Source of the DNA: Lucifuga dentata
Taxonomy: Eukaryota > Chordata > Actinopteri > Ophidiiformes > Bythitidae
Direction of reading: 5' to 3'
Length of the DNA: 64,000 nucleotides
Assembly (NCBI GenBank): GCA_014773175.1
Contig: VXCM01000432.1
Coordinates: 99,786-163,785 of the forward strand
In this document: positions 61,129 through 64,000 of the stretch, piece after piece
How positions within the stretch are numbered: position 1 is the first letter of the stretch
Layout of the letters: each line of letters starts with the position of its first letter
Notes under the pieces: model-generated
Seen by the model: only the letters and a program-made list of their open reading frames with translations
What the model was told of the DNA's origin: nothing
The model's database searches: none
Made by a program: the position numbers and the translations under genes

Positions 61129-63128
61129 ATGACTTCCCTGTCTAAGCATAGTTTGCTGACTTGTAGGTGTGTGCACGTGTGTCCATATGTGAGAGTGCAA
61201 GTGTGCCCCCCATACAAGTATGTGTGTGCACATACGAGTGAGTGCAGGTTAGGTTTGTGTGCATGTGAGTTGGTTGATCATCTGTATTTACTGCATGATG
61301 ATATGATGATATTTTAGTGTGTTTTTTATGTGTTAGTATGTGTGAAAAAAAAAAAAAAAACTNAAAAAAAAAAAAAAAAACTCCAACCACACACACTTGC
61401 TTGTTCTACACCCATATTTCATTAACCTGCTTGTCTGTAATTGCGTTGCGGATGAGTTAAGGCTTCTGAAGTCTCAGTAGAGCTCTTTATATGAACCACC
61501 AAAACCATCTGATTAAAAGGAGGAGCAAACCTGGGAGTTGAGGGCAGAGGGAGGCTATTTAATGAGATTTTAACCTGCTAATTCAATAGTCAAAAGTAAA
61601 CAGTAAGGAGCCAGGGAGGAAAAAAATGCTGGAGGCGAAGCCAGGTAGCTTGGGAACATGCACATAATCACTCTTGCATTAGCTTTGTGCCATTATTCTA
61701 CACAAAAAAAAAAAAAAAAAAAAAAAAAANAAAAAAAAAAAAACAAAAAAAAAACAACTGAGAATTAGCATGCACATGTTTCATTTCTCTGCTCCTCTCG
61801 CACCCCTCCTTTCCCTCCCACCTTGCTTTAATCCATCAACCTGAAGACTAATCCTTTTGAACATTCAAAGCAAGAGCCAGGAAGACTGCAGCATGATCAA
61901 TTACAGACTTTCAGCTGCTAGCTCACTCCACTACGTCACGCAAACATCGCTACAAACACTCCCAAACATTCATAGCCATTGCTATCCTCATTTTTCCTCC
62001 TTTTTCTTTTCAATTCACGCCATCTTCTTTTGCTTGTGTGTTGCAATTCTGCACGTTTTAGAACTGTTCTCTTAGAAAGTCCTTTTATTACCATTAGCTT
62101 GTCTCAAGGAAAAATAACTCTGCAGAGGCAAAGTTTAGGTTTTAGTACTGAGGAAAATCATTTTACTTACTTTTATGCAACCAGCAAAACACGGAGTATG
62201 ATGACTTGCAGGAGGTTTGTCATGATGGCACACCTGCATAATGGGTGCTGATATATTGATCTGTCACTTCGTGACTTGCTCCTCAACAAATACCCCGACT
62301 CTTTGCACATTCTCATTATCCTATCTAGGAAGCTGTGGTGTAGGGTGGGTTGTGGAGGGTTGGGGGCTCCAGAGTTAATTCCTCTGCTGTGATATCAAAG
62401 CCTGGCTTTTTTCTTGTATTGTTTCTCAGTGGCCTACATAATGGCCAGTGTTCTGTTGAAAAGGATCCTGAGGGGGACTCTAATAACCCAGATAGATAGT
62501 GCTGTTACATTTCTATCTCAGGGCACTCTGTCTTTGCCTGCCAGCATCCAGGTGCCTTACTCATAGCATTCACGGCACTTCCTCTGCCATGTAAATAGCA
62601 TCTATCACCTGGAGAACAGGTTGAAATGTGGGGTGAGTGAGGCGGCGTTGAGGGAGAAAACCAGATTTTTGCCTGCTTACACAAAAAAGACCGCACGTAT
62701 AGGTTTTGTCAAATGTTAGCTGGTTTGATTACTCACATTTTGTATTATTCACTGTGAAAATATATGCGTGTTCGTGTGTGTGAACAAGGGCGCACTTTAA
62801 TGTAAGAGCAAATGTCACAATCATTGTGAAATTTCATATAATACAAAGCGGTTCAGTGTTTTCTACAGATAACCTCATTCAGGTGAAATGGACTGTGAAT
62901 TGCATTAGGCCTCTGTCAGTCTCCACACAGGTCAGCCATTAAATGCTTTTTCTCAAGAAAGAGAAAGAAAACAGCTACATCCAATATCTGTAGGCACGTC
63001 TGTTCAGTTAACCGTTCAGTCACACGCAGACACAAATAAAAAGCAAAAGAACAAATAAATAAATGATTAAATAGACAATTAAATCAATCAGTGATGGCTA
63101 AACATCTAAAATAGAAACAGCCAGGAAA
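61129..63128. other. Unique non-coding sequence with joins
   Basis: It contains a TG-rich stretch (61165-61270) and poly-A joins at N 61363 and N 61730. Open frames (62 to 90 codons) are unrecognised. 61410-61700 and 62300-62640 are repeat-free and might be conserved. Confidence 0.35.
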
Positions 63129-63415
63129 ATCCATACTGGTGGGTTTCCATCTTTGAGCCCAATAAATACCCAATAATACCCATTACTTTACTGCTAACCA
63201 TTTTTTCCAAAACATAAAACCGTGTTTTAGTTTGCGTGACATTTTGCCAAATCCCCTACTCTTTCAAAACCAACTATTCAACCAAATGATACACCCACCT
63301 TAAAATTCAATGCCTTGCCTGCTGCCTGACTGTAGAAGGCATTGTCATTTTAATGTCTCTGTAAGTCTTTTCTCTTGGGACTATATTCCCCAGTGGAGAC
63401 ATAGATTTTACGACA
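63129..63415 (+). repeat. Partial copy of TTAA-type MITE family A
   Basis: It is collinear with the reverse complement of the right half of 6294-6878: TTTGAGCCCAATAAATACC, TACTTTACTGCTAACC, TTTTCCAAAACATAAAAC, ACATTTTGCCAAATCCCCTA, CTTTCAAAACCAA, ATGATACACCCACCTT and TTGTCATTTTAATGTCTCTG. The start (CATACTGGTG) also matches the left end of that element. The far terminus is not seen. Confidence 0.65.
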
Positions 63416-63569
63416 TGGGACATACAGTATGTCAATTTGGTTTTTCTTAGCTATCATGAATTAGCAAACTTCTTCCTGCTTAATTCCCCCCCCCCCATTG
63501 ACCAATTAGCAGAGTGAGCATGCTCACATGAGTTTTGTTGATATATTTTGATTAGCTATTTTTCTCTCT

Positions 63570-63646
63570 GCGAAACCAAACCAAACCAAGAGGTAAATGC
63601 AGTATTGTAACAATTTAGTCCCTGATTTGAACGAAGCAAACTGACA
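63570..63646 (-). repeat. Dispersed repeat family C, minus-strand copy
   Basis: AACAATTTAGTCCCTGATT (63609-63627) is the exact reverse complement of 10439-10457. Flanking words GAGGTAAATGC and CGAAGCAAACTGAC also match in inverse. Confidence 0.55.
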
Positions 63647-63708
63647 ACATATTCTGAAAAGAATATTTTGTAGCAATTAAGTATGACGCTGTAGGCTTTG
63701 GCATGTTT

Positions 63709-63952
63709 CTTACTTACTTACTTACTTTCTTTACTTACTTTTCTTTTCTTTCCCTGGGTTATGAATGAGTTCCGTGCCCACGGCTGTTCATAAGTCGGAT
63801 TATGTAAGTCGGAACAGTTACGTAAGGTGCATATCTAACATATATATTTTAGTTAAGTGCGTACCTAGCATATGTATTGTACCTTTCTATGCATAAGAAA
63901 CATTAAAAAAACACTTACAGATATCCTAAAACATCATAAACATAATAATAAT

Positions 63953-63966
<14 letters not shown>
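63709..63966. repeat. (CTTA)n array and repeat-like sequence leading to (GT)n
   Basis: (CTTA)-type units lie at 63709-63740. 63760-63825 contains ATGAGTTCCGTGCCCACGG and CATAAGTCGGATTATGTAAG, then GTCGGAACAG. The repeated AAGTCGGA suggests a degenerate dispersed repeat that I cannot name. A GT run at 63951-63966 leads into poly-G. Confidence 0.4.

Positions 63967-64000
<34 letters not shown>
63967..64000. repeat. Poly-G run of at least 34 bases at the window edge
   Basis: An uninterrupted G run extends to the end of the window directly after (GT)n. A run this long is unusual in real vertebrate DNA and may be a read artefact near a contig end. Confidence 0.9.

Overview
This window looks like non-coding vertebrate DNA, most likely from a ray-finned fish (teleost). 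It is AT-rich and dense in dinucleotide microsatellites. It carries decayed copies of transposon types that are abundant in fish: two dead Tc1-like elements, four hAT-like elements with 8-bp target duplications or near-duplications, TTAA-flanked short elements and several dispersed short families. I recognise no exon of a host protein-coding gene on either strand. The longest open frame is about 139 codons and belongs to a dead transposase. I also see no rRNA, tRNA, snRNA, known microRNA or CRISPR array. The best reading is a gene desert or one very long intron. Stretches rich in homeodomain- and octamer-like words may be regulatory, but that is inference.

Layout. 0-14 kb: mostly unique AT-rich sequence, a TTAA-flanked MITE (6294-6878) with a half copy at 355-510, a tRNA-derived SINE relic (2325-2390) and long CA and GT/GA microsatellites. 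14-18 kb: a hairpin-rich patch, a hAT-like element (14939-16643) with a long-inverted-repeat element nested in it, and a striking pair of hairpins (17621-17757). 19-25 kb: two broken Tc1-like elements, at 19762-20517 and about 23960-24834. 25-35 kb: mostly unique sequence, with one GC-richer repeat and a good CTCF-like core. 35-44 kb: a hAT-like element with a perfect 8-bp target duplication (35733-37114), degenerate AT-rich repeats, a GC-rich island, a second TTAA-flanked element and a third hAT-like element (42775-43758). 44-64 kb: candidate conserved non-coding blocks, three copies of one MITE family (two direct, one inverted), another hAT-like element (54743-55661), a retrotransposon tail and a terminal 34-base poly-G run.

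Assembly. The window contains 30 single N characters. Six of them separate exact 64-67 bp direct duplicates, and most of the others sit inside homopolymers or microsatellites. This is the signature of contig ends that overlap but were joined with a 1-base gap instead of being merged. One join (47141) keeps two alleles of the same locus side by side, differing by two SNPs and a 28-bp indel. Tandem repeats across an N should therefore not be read as biology.

I found no undescribed biological system. The observations most worth a second look are the paired hairpins at 17.6 kb, the nested long-TIR element at 15.4-16.1 kb and the preserved heterozygous indel at 47 kb.
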